64,000 nucleotides of DNA from Agaricus subrufescens (taxonomy: Eukaryota > Basidiomycota > Agaricomycetes > Agaricales > Agaricaceae): contig CM057058.1 of the NCBI GenBank assembly GCA_029945375.1, positions 1,984,001 through 2,048,000 of the forward strand, in the 5' to 3' direction. Numbering within the stretch: the first letter of the stretch is position 1; each line of letters starts with the position of its first letter. This document shows, in pieces, positions 33,206 to 46,396 of this stretch. A model generated the notes under the pieces. That model did no database searches. It was not told the DNA's origin and saw nothing but the letters and a program-made list of their open reading frames with translations. A program made the position numbers and the translations under genes.

Positions 33206-36200
33206 ATGAGCAATCAGCAGCCGGGCCATGTCATCGCACCTACCGAATACGAGCGGAATCGGGCTGCTATTTCAAACTACAGGCAATACCTCGACTTGTA
33301 TGAGAAGTTAAATGAACAAGGGCTCAGAAACCATGAGGAAGTGGAACGGATAGAACTTTTGCTGCAACAAAGGATTCAAGCTGGCGAGGAGGCAAAGTAT
33401 GTAATGACCTACAGTAGTCGCCTTTACTCGTCCTTATCGATTTTTAGACGACAACTAGAACTCTTGAAGCAGACTACGGGGTTAGTATGCTCTCGTGTTA
33501 TCTGGCTTCGTGGTTCTCAACATTGTTTCAGACGACGGATGCTCACTGATGGCGCACCTGCAATTCCTGATCTTGCTGCTATGGCTCCTTCAACCCCGCC
33601 AGTCACTCTCACCACTCCCCAGACTTCGTCAAGCTCCGCGTACATTGAAGAGGTTCAACAGGAGCAGATGGTACTTGCCTACTGTGTTTCATGCGTTCAA
33701 CAGCTCACTTTTCTCAGCAACCATCGACTTCATCCTACAGACCCTATGCTGCAACACACCCCACGCATTCCTCTAATATTCCTCCGCCTTCATACGTTTC
33801 ACAAAGATATCCAAGTACTTCCCAAAATATCCCACGACATCACCAGCAGATGCCACACAATCTGCCCGTCTCATATCCACCGGCTCACACAATGACGCAG
33901 ACTCCATCCAATTTTGTGCACCAACCTCAGGTTCCTCAGCACACTCCCTATTATCGTCCTCATGTTCAGGAGCAACTGCACTACCCTCCTTCGACGTCAA
34001 ATTCCACGGCTGCACAACCAGAATTTTCTTATAACTATCCAGCACATAGCAGTCGTTCAAGGCGAACGTCGCGCCATAACACCGTAGGGGTCTCACAGCA
34101 TCAGTCAACTACACATCAACAAGACCCTCCACACCAAGGGTCGACTTCACATCAACAAGACAACCGAGGTCTCGTGCCTGGACAGCTCAATGTTCAGCAA
34201 ACTACGACGCAAACGGTATCTGCTACTCAAAACCCCGAAGCTTCATCCACTTCAAGACCTGATCCGTCGTCTGGCTCGTCTGGTTCTACGTCAGCAGAAA
34301 CGGCTAACTATGGTATGAGAGTTGTTCCAGCCCTGCCTACAAGAAGTTCACCGGTTGTTAACAGGAACAGTCTCGTCGAGTCTGGATGGTGCACTGAGTG
34401 GGCATACTGCACGCACAACTCAATCAGTGTGTGGCCCGTATTTCAGTTTAATCATTTACTAAATTCTAGACCAGCCGGATGTTCCTTCTGTCCCGCCTTC
34501 CAGATCCGTTGTCCAACCATCTGACGTAAGTGCCAACTTCATATCGAATCCCCCCAGACTAACCTAACTTTTGTGGACCGCATACAGTCTACAGGTGCTC
34601 AATTAAATTCTTCACAATTACCGCCTCGGCCTCCCTCCAACGTCGCCTCCACCCCATCTTCATTCTCATCTTCATCTGCTAATCGGCCGCCTCCTTCATT
34701 AACAAGTTCACCTCATATTTTGAACACAAACCAAACTTTACCGTCAGCGCGAACGCCTAAACAAGCAGATAAGACCCATCTTGCACGCGATCTTTTGCGA
34801 GCACTAAAGCGCCCGAGGTCCGACGCTCCATCACCCTCTGTATTGGAACCGCAACCAAAACGACATGCGTCGGGTTTGGCTATTGAGCCTACTGTCTTAT
34901 CGGCTTCAAAAAATTCATCGAACATGCAGACCCTACAGCCAAATGCTTCGATATCTGTCGTAGCTTCCGCGACGCAAAAGGGCTCACCGTCAACGAACGT
35001 GCAGACGGTGCAACCAATTGTTCCGAAATCCACTACACCCGCAGTCGCTTCACCTTCTCTTATGGCCACTTCTGTGGCAGCGTCCTCATTTACGCAAGTT
35101 ATTACTTCTACACTCCCGTCTCAAAGTACCACACCATATGCCAGCCGGACTTCCTCAACCTCTACAAACCCCCATGCGGTTTCACAGCCTGCCACCTCGT
35201 CTCTTAGTTTTCTGGTTCGCTCGCCGAATAACCCAGGGACTCCGTCCGGTACTCCACCCAGCGGTCCGTTACAACATGTTGGCAAGTCTGTTGCTGAACC
35301 AAGACAATCTCAGCCCAGCCAGATCAATGCTCCCGCTCCTGCCGCTGAGTCTTTGAACACCTCGGCTCGGGAAGTTTCTCCTGCGCTTCAAACGGGAGAA
35401 AATGAAGATCATAAGCCTTCTCCAGTTATAAAGGTGAAAGAGTCCTCCGCTGCCATGACATCCACAGTCCACCCAACCCCTCGAAAAGACCCACTGTTTC
35501 TTCCTTCTCCGACCTCATCACCTGCCCCAATGTCAGCTATATTGGCAGCTGATTCCCCAATGGACCCCTCGTCATCAGCCAGGCAGGAGAATAAAGGAGA
35601 TGTTGCTACGAATGAGACTAGTGCCAAAGGTGGCCCGAGATTGCTCTTCGATTACGTAGAAGTTCCTCCGTTACCGGACTGGGTAAAGAGGTGGAAGGCT
35701 CAACAGAAACGATCAAGTGAGACGGATGAGCTAGATACATTCGGAAATGCGGGTATGGACGGTGTGAGCATATCGCGGTCGCCTTCGTTGGGGGATTTTT
35801 CTGGTCTACAATTGTCTTCCACGTCATCCCCAGCTTTAAACGTTGAGGATGATGAGGAAAGTATTACAGAAGGTGTGCATAGATAATTTTTTCTGATGAA
35901 ATCTTTATAAATCCTGGTTTCTCGGTAGAAGAAGAGGATCAACAGTTTGGTAACTACGGTATGTTCCTTTTTGGGATGTATTGTTATGCGATTTTTAAAA
36001 GTTTCCTGGTGCGTTTGTCTGGATTTTTGCCGCAGATGAGGCCGAGCAACAAGTGTTACATGAACACTGTTCCATTTTAAGAGAGGCGTTTTGCCGATGG
36101 GACAAATGTGAGGTGGTGCTGAATACACCTGGAAGTTTACTCAGACACTTGAAAATGGTACATCGACCGAGGAGGATAACTGCTGAGGTGTGTTTCTTTT

Positions 36201-37119
36201 TTTCTCTCTCAATGGATTGATGGTTGACTAGATTACAGTCGCCGTGGATATGTCAGTGGGCGGGATGTGGATATACAGTAATTACAAAGGAGGATTACAA
36301 GCAACACATTGAGAAACATGCGGTTTTCCCACTTTGGTGTCCTTTCAAGGGTTTGTCCATACCCATCTGTCGCCTGCCATCAAAGTCTGATCGAACACAT
36401 ACTCCCAACTAGGCTGTTCTGAGAACTTTCGAACGCCGCGCCAATGCATCAGACATAAACGTAGCGACCATGACGGAAATGCAATCCTTCGACAGAAAGC
36501 AACGCCATCGACTGTTTCGAGAAATTTGACAGTGTCAATGCCAAAGATTCCGAAGATGTTTCCTGCTTATATGACTGAGTTTGTACGGCCTGCCTCAATT
36601 CCAAAACATAGACATGAAACACTGGTGATTTCGGTGAGTCCCACGTTGACGCAGCCTAGGTGATGATGATGTATTGATTGTTTGGACATGACACAGGTTC
36701 GTCGAAGGATATCAGGCAACGTCCCTGCACATCTGCAACGGTATAATGCCGCGAGGCCTATGCCGATGACGCCCTCGGCAAAAGATGCGGAACCACCGAG
36801 TAACACGCCATATTCATTTTTGGAACATCGCTCGACTCGGTATTCGTCATATCTTTCATCACCGGTGAGATCGAAAAATTTCCAACCTCTGCACTCGTCC
36901 TATGTAACAAATCTTGCGAAAAGAGGTTTGGTGTTGTGGCCGGACGAGGGCAGTAATGATGCGCTTCCTGAGGCTATGATGAAGGAGTTGGAGCAGATGC
37001 CAATGGAGGAAGATGCTGTGGAGGAGGAGCTGTTGAAGGAAGAAGGGGTTGATGTGTTTGGTCCGACAATAAGTATCAAATTACCGAGTGTTGGTGGGAG
37101 TAACGGCGGGAGTCAGTGA
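33206..37119 (+). CDS. Large C2H2 zinc-finger protein, three clustered fingers
   Basis: Probable nuclear DNA-binding protein. It starts at 33206 (MSNQQPGHVIAPTEYERNRA) with a helical N-terminus containing heptad-like charged residues (YLDLYEKLNEQGLRN, ELLLQQRIQAGEEAK). About 700 residues of Ser/Pro/Thr/Gln/His-rich disorder follow (33690-35880). Three adjacent C2H2 fingers lie at about 36080-36470: CRWDKC..HLKMVH, CQWAGC..HIEKH and CPFKGC..HKRSDH. All have C-x4-C-x12-H-x3/4-H spacing, as in the GLI/ZIC/JARID2 type. A C-terminal region with NFQPLHSSYVTNLAKRGL and an acidic run ends at 37119. About eleven introns; frames close at each join examined. The target is unknown; it is not a Zn2Cys6 regulator. 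Confidence 0.82.
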
Positions 37120-37444
37120 GCGTGTCCGTGAGTAGCATACGGGGATTTAGAGTTTGAAGGAAGAAGCAGTAATATATCACCAGCGAGATATCTTGTCCTT
37201 GTGTAGTACTGGCCAGATACCACGTTAATGTCACTTTTTTGGAATACGGAGGGAGTTAGATGACTGGAATAGATGCATAGCTTATCAGAGGAGAATGGAG
37301 ACAGGGATGGGACAGGGCTGGGTGATACATCTGATCGCATGAGACGGATAGGGCACCCCTGAGTGGTGAGAAATATCCCGCATACGGCAATTCCGAATTG
37401 CCCACTCCCCCCATTCCGACCCCTTTGTGTCCCTCATCTCCAAC
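37120..37444. other. Intergenic region, C2H2 gene to H2A-like gene
   Basis: 325 bp holding the 3' end of the zinc-finger gene and the promoter of the next plus-strand gene. No distinct element was seen. Confidence 0.4.
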
Positions 37445-40400
37445 ATGCCTGGCGTCGCGGAGGGCAATTGTGAGTTGGGTCGAGTAACGCCTCTTTCTGA
37501 CTCTGCTAACATGAATTATTTTCACTGTCCGTTTTAGCCCCCTCGTATATCTCCTCGCAGTCTGCCAATGTTATCCTTTCAGATGTCCGACCGTTTAAAC
37601 TTCAGAGCGAGGCGCTACACGCCATCAACGTGTTTCTCGACGAATTTCTATATAGTATCCTCGACAAGTCTGGTTCTCTCTCAACGGATAAGCTGCGCGC
37701 GAGTTTGTTGAATCTGTTACCGACCAGTCTTGGAAAGGAGGCGTTGTTGGAGGCGGAGGTGGAGCTGAGGGCTTATTGGGATAGAACAGCGGGGGAGAGC
37801 GAGCCGATACCGGATGGTGAGGACGACTCGACGACATTTCATCTGGAATGGGCTTTCGAGGTGAGCTTTCCGTGTGGATAGGGTCCTAGGTGGCGCTAAA
37901 ACTTGGGGGGAACGTTAGCTTCTTCGCCTCAAGTGCGAGGCGTACTCAACTCTGAATGAATTCGATGAAGACCCAATCGTGGAGATTCGGATTCAGCAGC
38001 GGTTTGGACAGTCGGACGCGACTCCTCCTAATGCCGTTCTTTTACCTGCCGCCGCTTTGTATCTGACTGCTATTTTGGAGTGTGTCACTTTTTTTTCAAT
38101 TGAGTTTGTCGACGTTGCTGAAAGTCAATTCCACTTTTGGCAGATCCATGTGCGAGTACGTGGAGTGGATTGTATAGTGGAATTGGCCAGATATTGACAC
38201 CGGTTTCTAGGCATATGCTCACCAATGTAGGGCGAGTCGCGGCGCGAGATAGCAGCCGGGCAAATGCAACAGTGAACGATTTATTCACGGCTCTATGTGA
38301 AGACGATTCAATATATGGTCTGTTTAAATCTATGCGAGGTGTGTATTTCATAAAACGGCGAATTTTTTTTTCCAGCTTCTCACAGGTTTCTTCTGGACTT
38401 CTAGTATATGAACGTATCGAGCTACTATCAAAGATTCCAATCAAAACGCGACGAAGCAAATCCTTCACACGTAGTGACGCAAGCAATACTTTAAGCTCCC
38501 GGACAAACTCTCCCCACCTGGAGTCGTTGGCAACGAAGGAATCCTTAACTCTCCCGCGTTCGTCTTCTGAAGCCACTTCTACCCTTCCCCACATGGCAGT
38601 TGTCATGGCTGCCAGCTCGCGCACATCACTGGACAAGTCTCGCTCCGTCAAATTCAAAAATTCGCTAGAATCGGAGAGCATGGTTGGGCTGCATGGCCAC
38701 AGGAAGTCGGGATCGTTCTTCAACGAGAAGATGATGGATGACGAACACTCGCTTGCAGAGGTAAGTGGCGGCTAGGACTAGCGCAGCAGGGTCGGATTGT
38801 TGATCATCACGTACGGCAGGAGAGCGTGCTGCAGCAGGAATTTGACGACCTGATGCGGTCGTCGGCGACGATGCGAGTGTCCCTGACGCCCGACCGGCTG
38901 AAGACCATGGAGGCAAGTGATATTGTGCGCTTAGTCAGCAGCCAAATAACGCAGAATAGGTGCACAAACAAGAGAAAGAGAAGAAGACGAAGCGGCCAGC
39001 TGCCATCGCCTTCAACCGGTCCACCGACTCGGTTTCTTCCCGCACCCAGTCCCTCCGCCCCGTCAACTCCATCCTGGAGGAGGACGAGCCCGCCCATCCC
39101 CAGCCCCCGCCCACCACCCGCCCCATGCAGCAGGAGGTCGTCGTCCCGCCCGCCGTCGATGCGATCTCGTTCAACCGCCTCCGCTCTCTTTCCTCGCCCG
39201 GTGGCAAGCGTGCCTCCCAGCGCAAGCCGCCCCCGCCTATTCCGCCTTCCGTCTTCCGCGCCATGGCACGTGACGCTCGCCCGGATGATCCTCCGCCAGG
39301 CTTCCCCGCCCGAACGCGCAAACGCCAGACGAATCGCGAATCCATGGACCTGGATGATATAATGGCAGGCCCCGACAATGAGGAGATGTCTCCTGTGACT
39401 CCTGTCCTGTCACCTTCCATCAAATCTCCAGGAGTGTCCAAATCAACGCAAGAACTGATGGACTTCCTCGCCCAAGGACCTCCCGACGACTTTACCAAAC
39501 CTAGTGGCGAGCTAGGCGATTCTCTCAACGCAAGCCGTCATGGTACCAATCCTATCTCATTCGAATCTAAGCCCAAGGGAGACAAACTTCGAAGGATGAT
39601 TTCTCTGCTAAATATAGGCAACGGAGAAAAATCCAGGGCTGGCGCTTACGGATCCAGAACACTCCAAAAAAACCGACCTTTTCCACCTGCCGTCACCCCG
39701 ATCCCACCGAGGCTGGCCAATCAGACTTCACTGAATGGCTTGTCATCACTCGCGAATCGCCCCATCCCTCCCCGTCCTCCCCGCCAACCTGATCCACCTT
39801 CGGATCACGAAATTTCGCCTCCACCATCGCCACGTCTCCCGGAAACCATCCGCTCATCATCTTCAAATGCTACGACCCTGAACAGACCACCATCACCGGC
39901 TCTAGTGCCACCTCGGCGCACCAGTCGGGAAAAGGATCCTTGCCTCAATGGAAGTGCCAACGGGCACACCTCCCACCAAACTGAACGCACTTCTGATGCA
40001 GCGGCAACTGATATTACTTGCCCAGCTACTACGGCTTCGGCTATTTCGCTTCAGAACCAACAAGCTAGAAGGACATCGGTTATGAATTCCTCTATTAAGT
40101 CTGGCCCCACGGTCGGTCTTTCACCCACTGATGTATCTCATCTTCACCGTTTGATCTCGAGCGCCACTTCCGCGGATGAATGTCGACTCATCTTGGATAT
40201 GTTCATTACTAAACACGGACTTCCTATTGAACCGCCGAATACTTCTCCAACCCCCAATAAACCCGAGCTTTCCGGAGACGAACGCATTGAGCGATCTGTC
40301 TTCGGATTTTTCTTGGGTGAAGACTCTCTGGAGTACGACACGCGTGTCGTTCCCAGTCCAAATGGAATTTCACTATCAGGACCTACCGATTCTAATGACG

Positions 40401-40468
40401 CTGAAACTAAATCCCCGTCATCTCTTCCCCCTCTTCCATCGCCATCTGAGGATGGTGATGATATTTAA
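37445..40468 (+). CDS. Uncharacterised protein with H2A-like histone fold and long disordered tail
   Basis: No family name is offered. It starts at 37445 (MPGVAEGN, intron, SPSYISSQSANVILSDVRP). The N-terminal 250 residues are helical: FKLQSEALHAINVFLDEFL, LLNLLPTSLGKEALLEAEV, FHLEWAFELLRLKCEAYS. A block built from three exons then reads AALYLTAILESMCEYV, NVGRVAARDSSRANATVNDL and FTALCEDDSIYGLF. It aligns by eye with H2A helix 2 to helix 3 (pattern A.VYL.AVLEYL..EILELAGNAARD...I..R.L..AI..D.EL..L). The remaining 600 or so residues are Ser/Pro-rich with basic patches; short conserved-looking pieces include VLQQEFDDLMRSS near 38830, RLRSLSSPGGKR, and a helix near 40130-40210 (SHLHRLISSATSADECRLI). 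Likely nuclear. The whole 38.8-40.5 kb part belongs to this gene because introns at about 38761-38819 and 38912-38960 restore the frame. Confidence 0.75.
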
Positions 40469-41968
40469 AGCTGGCACGAATGGAGGGAACGAATTCGATT
40501 CCAGTGTTGAAAAATGTTTTCTCCACGTATGCCACTCTTTCGTTCTTTAGCAGAATCTCCCATTCATTTTATTATTGTCTATGCATCGTTCAGCGGATTT
40601 GGAACACCCTCCCTCACCCTGTTTTTTATTCTTCGAGTTATTTTACATGTTGGACTAATGTAAGCAGCTGTCATTTTGTTTTCCTTTATTCCAGATATGG
40701 CATAATCAGGGATTATGTAACTTATGGGTGTTCATTATGTTTTTATCTCAGTTCTCGTGGACATGTGCGCTCCCTGTAATAACAGTTTTCAAATACCCGG
40801 TCTGCAGACTTGACTTATCGCGTTGGTTTGATTTGCGGGTTTGAGAACTAAATGACCAGAGTTGCACACATGACACGCGCCGACTGTTTTTTTTGCGGAA
40901 GAACGTTTAGTTACTGCTGAATGACAGCTTCGTATATGTACTCCGATTATTCCGCTATGCGGAAATTACTTACATACAGCAGCACTAACCTTAGTACAGT
41001 CTAAAACGATTTAAACGTAGCGCCGATACTTAGATCTATTAATCCGTATTCGTACAAGTCATTTGAACAGTCCTGACAGTCCAGACCCCATGTGAATTCT
41101 TTTTAGGTCAACGACGCATCTCGTCAAAAGTTTTTAGTCTAAACTGCACCCTGTGGCAACTGCTGCGGAACTTCTTTGTCAACGGACTTTACACGCACAC
41201 GCACACAAACTTTCTTTTTTTTTTGTTTGCAACGAGGCGCTTGCCCTTGTGGTCCTGTTGATCTTTATTCAATTGCAACTGTCAGTCTATGACATATCCG
41301 TCGCTTTCTTTGTATATTTAGACCCCAACCTTTGGAATTGAATTTGAGCCTGAAATGATGTTTATCTGGAAAGTACTGAGATATTCGGCATCAACTGATT
41401 AAATATGTTCCGACAGAAAAAAAAATTTTTTTTGGCCAAGTTACTTTTTTCGAGAGATGAAATCCGGGGCTACCGTAAATTTCATCTTGAATATTAAACT
41501 ACCCTGTATTAGGGACCATCCCATCCCTTACAGCGAGAGGATTTGTGCTCTCGAGTTGAGATATATATCACAAAGCGTACAAGAAAGATCACGGTGTTAT
41601 GGGTCCTTCGTTAGTTATGCGGGTGTCCTCGGTTGCCACTCTCGACAACTTCAAAAGACAGACAGGCTTGAGAACAAAAGTTCAGGTTTTGCGCTGGCTC
41701 AATTTCTCACTTCTGTTGAAGCGAGTGACTTCTTTTCTTCGAATGCCACGCCTGATATTGATTGACAGTTGTGGAAGCCTTTCCCAGGGGCATTGAAATG
41801 TAACATTTCACATGTAAGTAAATATTACTCCATACTTTGTCAATCTCCACTATATTTTTTTGGGTAAGTATAGCAAGTACATCGAAGCAGTGGCGTGCAG
41901 CTAAAATTAGAGTGAAGTGGTGACAAGCATAGAATACGAGATAGTAAAAAAAAACATAAAGTCATGAT
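40469..41968. other. Convergent intergenic region, H2A-like gene / RPA135
   Basis: About 1.5 kb between two 3' ends. AT-rich, with a perfect A9T8 tract at 41417-41433 and several T runs. No protein-coding or RNA gene was recognised. Confidence 0.5.
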
Positions 41969-44900
41969 TTATCTCACTTCAAGTGAGACAGCAATACCCA
42001 TGGAGGCTAGTTCAGCGCAGAGATATCTAAAAACATAGGGTACAGCCACGACATCGAGGTCGCCTCCTTTGTTTGATGCTCTCCCGAGCACTTTTTCAGA
42101 TGAGATAGCAACTTGCACGCCGCTCTGTGGCGGCCGATGCAAGTTCTGGCCTGTTGTGAGTGCCTGACGCTCGTGCGCTTCCTCTTCTTCAGCGGTTGCG
42201 CGACAAACACGGCAGTATTCGCCACTCGGTCCAGTTGGTTTGATTGATCCCGAAGCACCTAATGAAATTTCACCCAGGCTGATGTCTTCATAACCGAGTG
42301 AGATGAGACTGCCACAGGTACGACAAACCCAAGCTGTCGAATAGTCTGAGCAGTTCATCAACCTGTCTTGAAGAAGGAAAGAAGCGCCATGGGCGATGAG
42401 AGCGTCCCGCTCCATCTCACCGAACCGGATACCACCAGCTCGCTTGCGACCCTGTAGAGATGAGAGTTAAGGACGGACAAGTCAACATTAAAGAGAACCC
42501 GAAGCCGTTTTTTCTCACCTTGACAGGTTGACGTGTGATTGGGTCGACGGGACCAGTGGTTCGGACTTGGAATTTGTCCAACACCATGTGGCGCAGTCGT
42601 TGATAGTAAACCACTCCGATATAAATATCCGCTGCGAATTCTTGACCTGTAATGCCCGAATACATAGGCTCATTCCCATAATAATTATATCCCGCCGCCG
42701 ACAGTTGTTCTCCAAAGTAGTCAATGGCAGTATCTTTCTCCGAGAACCTTAACAACAAGATGAATGACTTGACTCCTTGATGATTTTTCAAAGAAGAAGC
42801 GAACTCACTTGAAAGGCGTGGCGTCTTGAGCCAGACCTTGCATAGCACCTGCCTTACCTGCCATACTCTCAACCAACATACCAATAGTCATGCGACTAGG
42901 GAAGGCATGAGGGTTGATAATTACATCAGGTTGCATTCCACTCTCGGTAAATGGCATGTCCACAGCAGGCCACTTTTGCGAGCATACTCCTTTCTGTCCG
43001 TGTCGAGAGGAAAACTTATCACCGATAACTGGAGCACGGGTGATGCGTAGAGTAACATGTAACTTCTGCAACTCTGTATCTCCACTGTCACTGCCTTTTT
43101 GGGAACAGTCAGCCTCAAGAACCTTTCGATCGTTCGGAACTCACCAAGAAGTCGAACTTCATCAACGTATGCCATCTCATCTCCCTTATATTTGACGAAC
43201 TTGGTTCGACCAGCAGTTTCATCAATATAACCGGCAATAGGGTCGCCAGTCTTGAGCCGGGTACCGATGTAAGGCAGTCCATCGAGATCAAGAAAATTAA
43301 CGCAGTGGTGAGCTCTATCTCCGTCGAGACGAACATCGGGACCCAAACCAAAGTGCAATGACGGCGCAGTCACTGATTTATTGGCTCCTCGCATATCCTT
43401 GAGATCGACGATCTGCGATTTATACACCGTTCCATAAGCGAATCCTCGTTCATGTGCGGACTTGTTGAGGATCATAGCGTCTTCCATGTCATATCCAGTG
43501 TATGAAATCACAGCAACAATAGCATTTGTGCCATTCGGATACGAGTCCATCGCATAAGTGTTATGTAGTGCAGGCCGCACGACAGGACTTTGACCGCTTT
43601 GTAATCGGTATAGTTTGTTATCTGTCCGATGCTTCAGCGCCGTGGAAGGAGTCCCCATAGTTTGTTTTCCCATCTGATGTCAATTAGCCAGCGGGTCATC
43701 AAAAAAGCAAGAGAGAAATCACCTGGCACTGGTATATATTTCTGGGACTCTGAGAAAGGTATAAGTATCAGGGCAAATCTTCTTAGCATGCCAAAGTTTA
43801 CCTGGTTGAAATCGGAAAATGGGGTAAGATTGGCCAAGATAGACAAGAAATTGGTAGGATTATGTTCGACATGAGTTGATTTTGCGTCAACCTCATCGGG
43901 TAAACAGGCAATATCCATATATACTTGTTCGAAAGGACCAATCTGGTCGTCCTTCCCATTGAGCAGATATTTAACAGGGCGCATCATCCGTGAACGGTTA
44001 GAGAAAAGAAAAAGGCCAGGGTATTGGCCGCCATCGGATTCAGGAACAAAGCCGATTTCAAGATCCAAAGGAACACCATTCTTGCCTTCCGTCTTCCAAA
44101 TTCGTAGATTTTTGGCGAGTTGAAATGCGGCAGATGGCTGAGCCCAACCAATGATGCGACCGTCAAGTTGCACAGAGATATTCTTTTGCCCATTAATTGA
44201 GGGCGTGAAGACTTGTGTCATCCCACATGAAGCTAGAAGTGAAGGTAAGTGGGCAACGGCGAGAGGAGACGTCACTATTCGACATGTCCGTGAAAGGTGA
44301 TTGAGGAGTCCACAAGGTGATCCATCAGGCGTATGCACAGGGCAAAGGAAACCTGGATGTGCGAGTCAGAGTGAGACTACATAAGAAGGTAGTGGAACAT
44401 ACCCCAAGCTTCAGGTAACAGCTTACGAACTGTAGTCGTTTTCAACTCGGCGAAGAAAGCACCGCGATGAATACACCTGAAATGACTGATATAACGTTGC
44501 CAATTAAGTTTTTCTGCAACAATTGTGAACCCGGATGCTTGTTGCAGGTCTAGACCCGTGGGTGATACGAGATTTCCTGTAGCCAAAAAGTTCGCTAATC
44601 GAGCGCCGATGTCAAAATTAACTCTTGATGTCACTTTCGTAAAGTACCGCTCTTTCCATAGCATTTGTGAGCTGAAAGAGCGTCCCTGTGCTTATGAAGA
44701 CTTACTGTCATTGAAGTCCACGGTAGCCCCATTCCTGATGTCGAGCATGACTGTGTTGCGGATGTTGTTGAGAATTTCTTCCATGCGTTCCTTTATAATC
44801 ATGCCATACAAACTACCAGGCAATAGAACCTCTTGATGTTGAGGGGAATCAGGATTATCGGCACAGCAAGAGCCTGATACTAAAGCAAATAGTTTACGTA

Positions 44901-46229
44901 GCATAAATCTAGAACAAATCAATGGAAGCCCATGAGTTTGAGAAAATGAACTGACAGTAACATCCGAAACTTGTCCCTAGGAGAATCCAAGTGGACTAGT
45001 ATCATTTTCTGTATGAGCCAGGTTCCGACAGCCGTATTCGTCCAGTCTTCCGGTAAGTTGAGAACTACTCTGAATTTGTCGCCAAGATAATCCAAACATT
45101 GTTCGCCAGTATTGAGGGTGAATACTTTAAAACTCCGGAGCAAGAGTTCGACACGGTCAGTCAAAAAGGTGTTCTCGTAGTCTCGCATTATGACGCCCTC
45201 GAATATTTCTTTGTCTGACGCACCAACCATGGCTTTAAGAATTAACATGATAGGTATGACATACTCTTGCTTCCGCCAACTGAATCTCAGCATGGCGCTG
45301 CCATTGGAAAGGTAGTGGAGGGTGTTGGTAGCACTGGTCTGATCGGGGCGAACGCAGCGAATTTGCACGGCGTATTGGGTATATGATAGACCACGATTGA
45401 CGAAGGAGGGCCGGATGAGGGATATTACATGATTTCGTCTTGGGAGGATGAGATATCGGATGAGACGTTCGTTGCCATTGATGATAAAGTAGCCACCAAA
45501 CTCTTCAGGTTCTTCATGCTTGGCTATAAGTGCGGCGGATGATAACCCTTTCAGATTACACCTAACTGACTGAATGTCATAGTTAAGAGGTCGAAGGGTG
45601 TCAGGATATTTAAAACAACCCACCCGAACCATGATCGGTAAGAGACCACAATCCTTGACTATTTCATTTGTCTGACCGTGTGGATCTGACCAGCATATTT
45701 TTAAGGTCATGCGACCTCGATACGACGTCAGGCGTTCGCGGGCCTATGGATTAAGGATTAAGTACATAAGCGATCTCATTTCATGTGTACACACGTACCT
45801 CAGAAGGAAAATTTCGCCTTTCTATTACTTGCGCTCGTTCGGGTACCTGCGGTCTGGCCACAGTAGCCTGTTCTATCCAGACTGGACGTATGTAAATGAC
45901 AAGCCAAAAAAAGAATGCAAAGCGCAAAATAGTAAGAACGCACCTCGTATACGATTGCCTCGGGGATCTGAGCCATGCCCATTCCCATCAAATACGACGC
46001 GTTCTCCTATATCTTTGATGGCGAGAGAAATAAGTCCACGTCCGTCGCCGTCCCCAAGCGGTAGACCAGAATCATCGAAAAGGGCATTGAAAGACTCGAT
46101 GTGAGGGGCAACAAACTCGTTGAGGATAGAGTATGCTGAACCTTCCCGGGGGGGGCTTCTAAAGGTTTTTTCACGTTCTAGGGTGTTAAATGTTGGTTTT
46201 CTGCGCGTATGCACTGAGCCATCAGGCAT
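41969..46229 (-). CDS. RPA135: RNA polymerase I second-largest subunit RPA135 (RPA2)
   Basis: Catalytic beta-like subunit of RNA polymerase I, nucleolar, transcribing rRNA genes. It starts at 46229 ([20 protein letters not shown]). Landmarks in order: [59 protein letters not shown] (Pol I style), [40 protein letters not shown] (catalytic-face block), [60 protein letters not shown], and the C-terminal zinc site CRTCGSL with CRVC. The stop is at 41969. About ten short introns. The match to Pol I, not Pol II or III, rests on the N-terminal text and the C-terminal zinc segment. Divergent from the Nup98-type gene. Confidence 0.96.
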
Positions 46230-46396
46230 GGCAGCTGCTTGTCCCGCTTCACCGGCCAACAAAAGATCTAGAGTCTTCAGGAATCAGAAACGCACGTGGC
46301 TTCATCACACGTGATCGTGTGAGGGATCATCAACGCCAAGGGCCTGGAGATACAGTGAGTCGAAGAGCTTGCTCGTTGTGTCCTTCGTACATCACC
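46230..46396. promoter_or_regulatory. Bidirectional promoter region, RPA135 / Nup98-type
   Basis: 167 bp between divergent start codons. It contains a CACGTG-like core (TCACACGTGATCG, about 46305-46317). The role is inferred from layout. Confidence 0.5.

Noticed and set aside
38935..39528. 197-codon minus-strand frame opposite the histone-fold gene tail
   Set aside because: Antisense shadow of a Pro/Ser-rich exon; Gly/Arg/Ser-rich and featureless.
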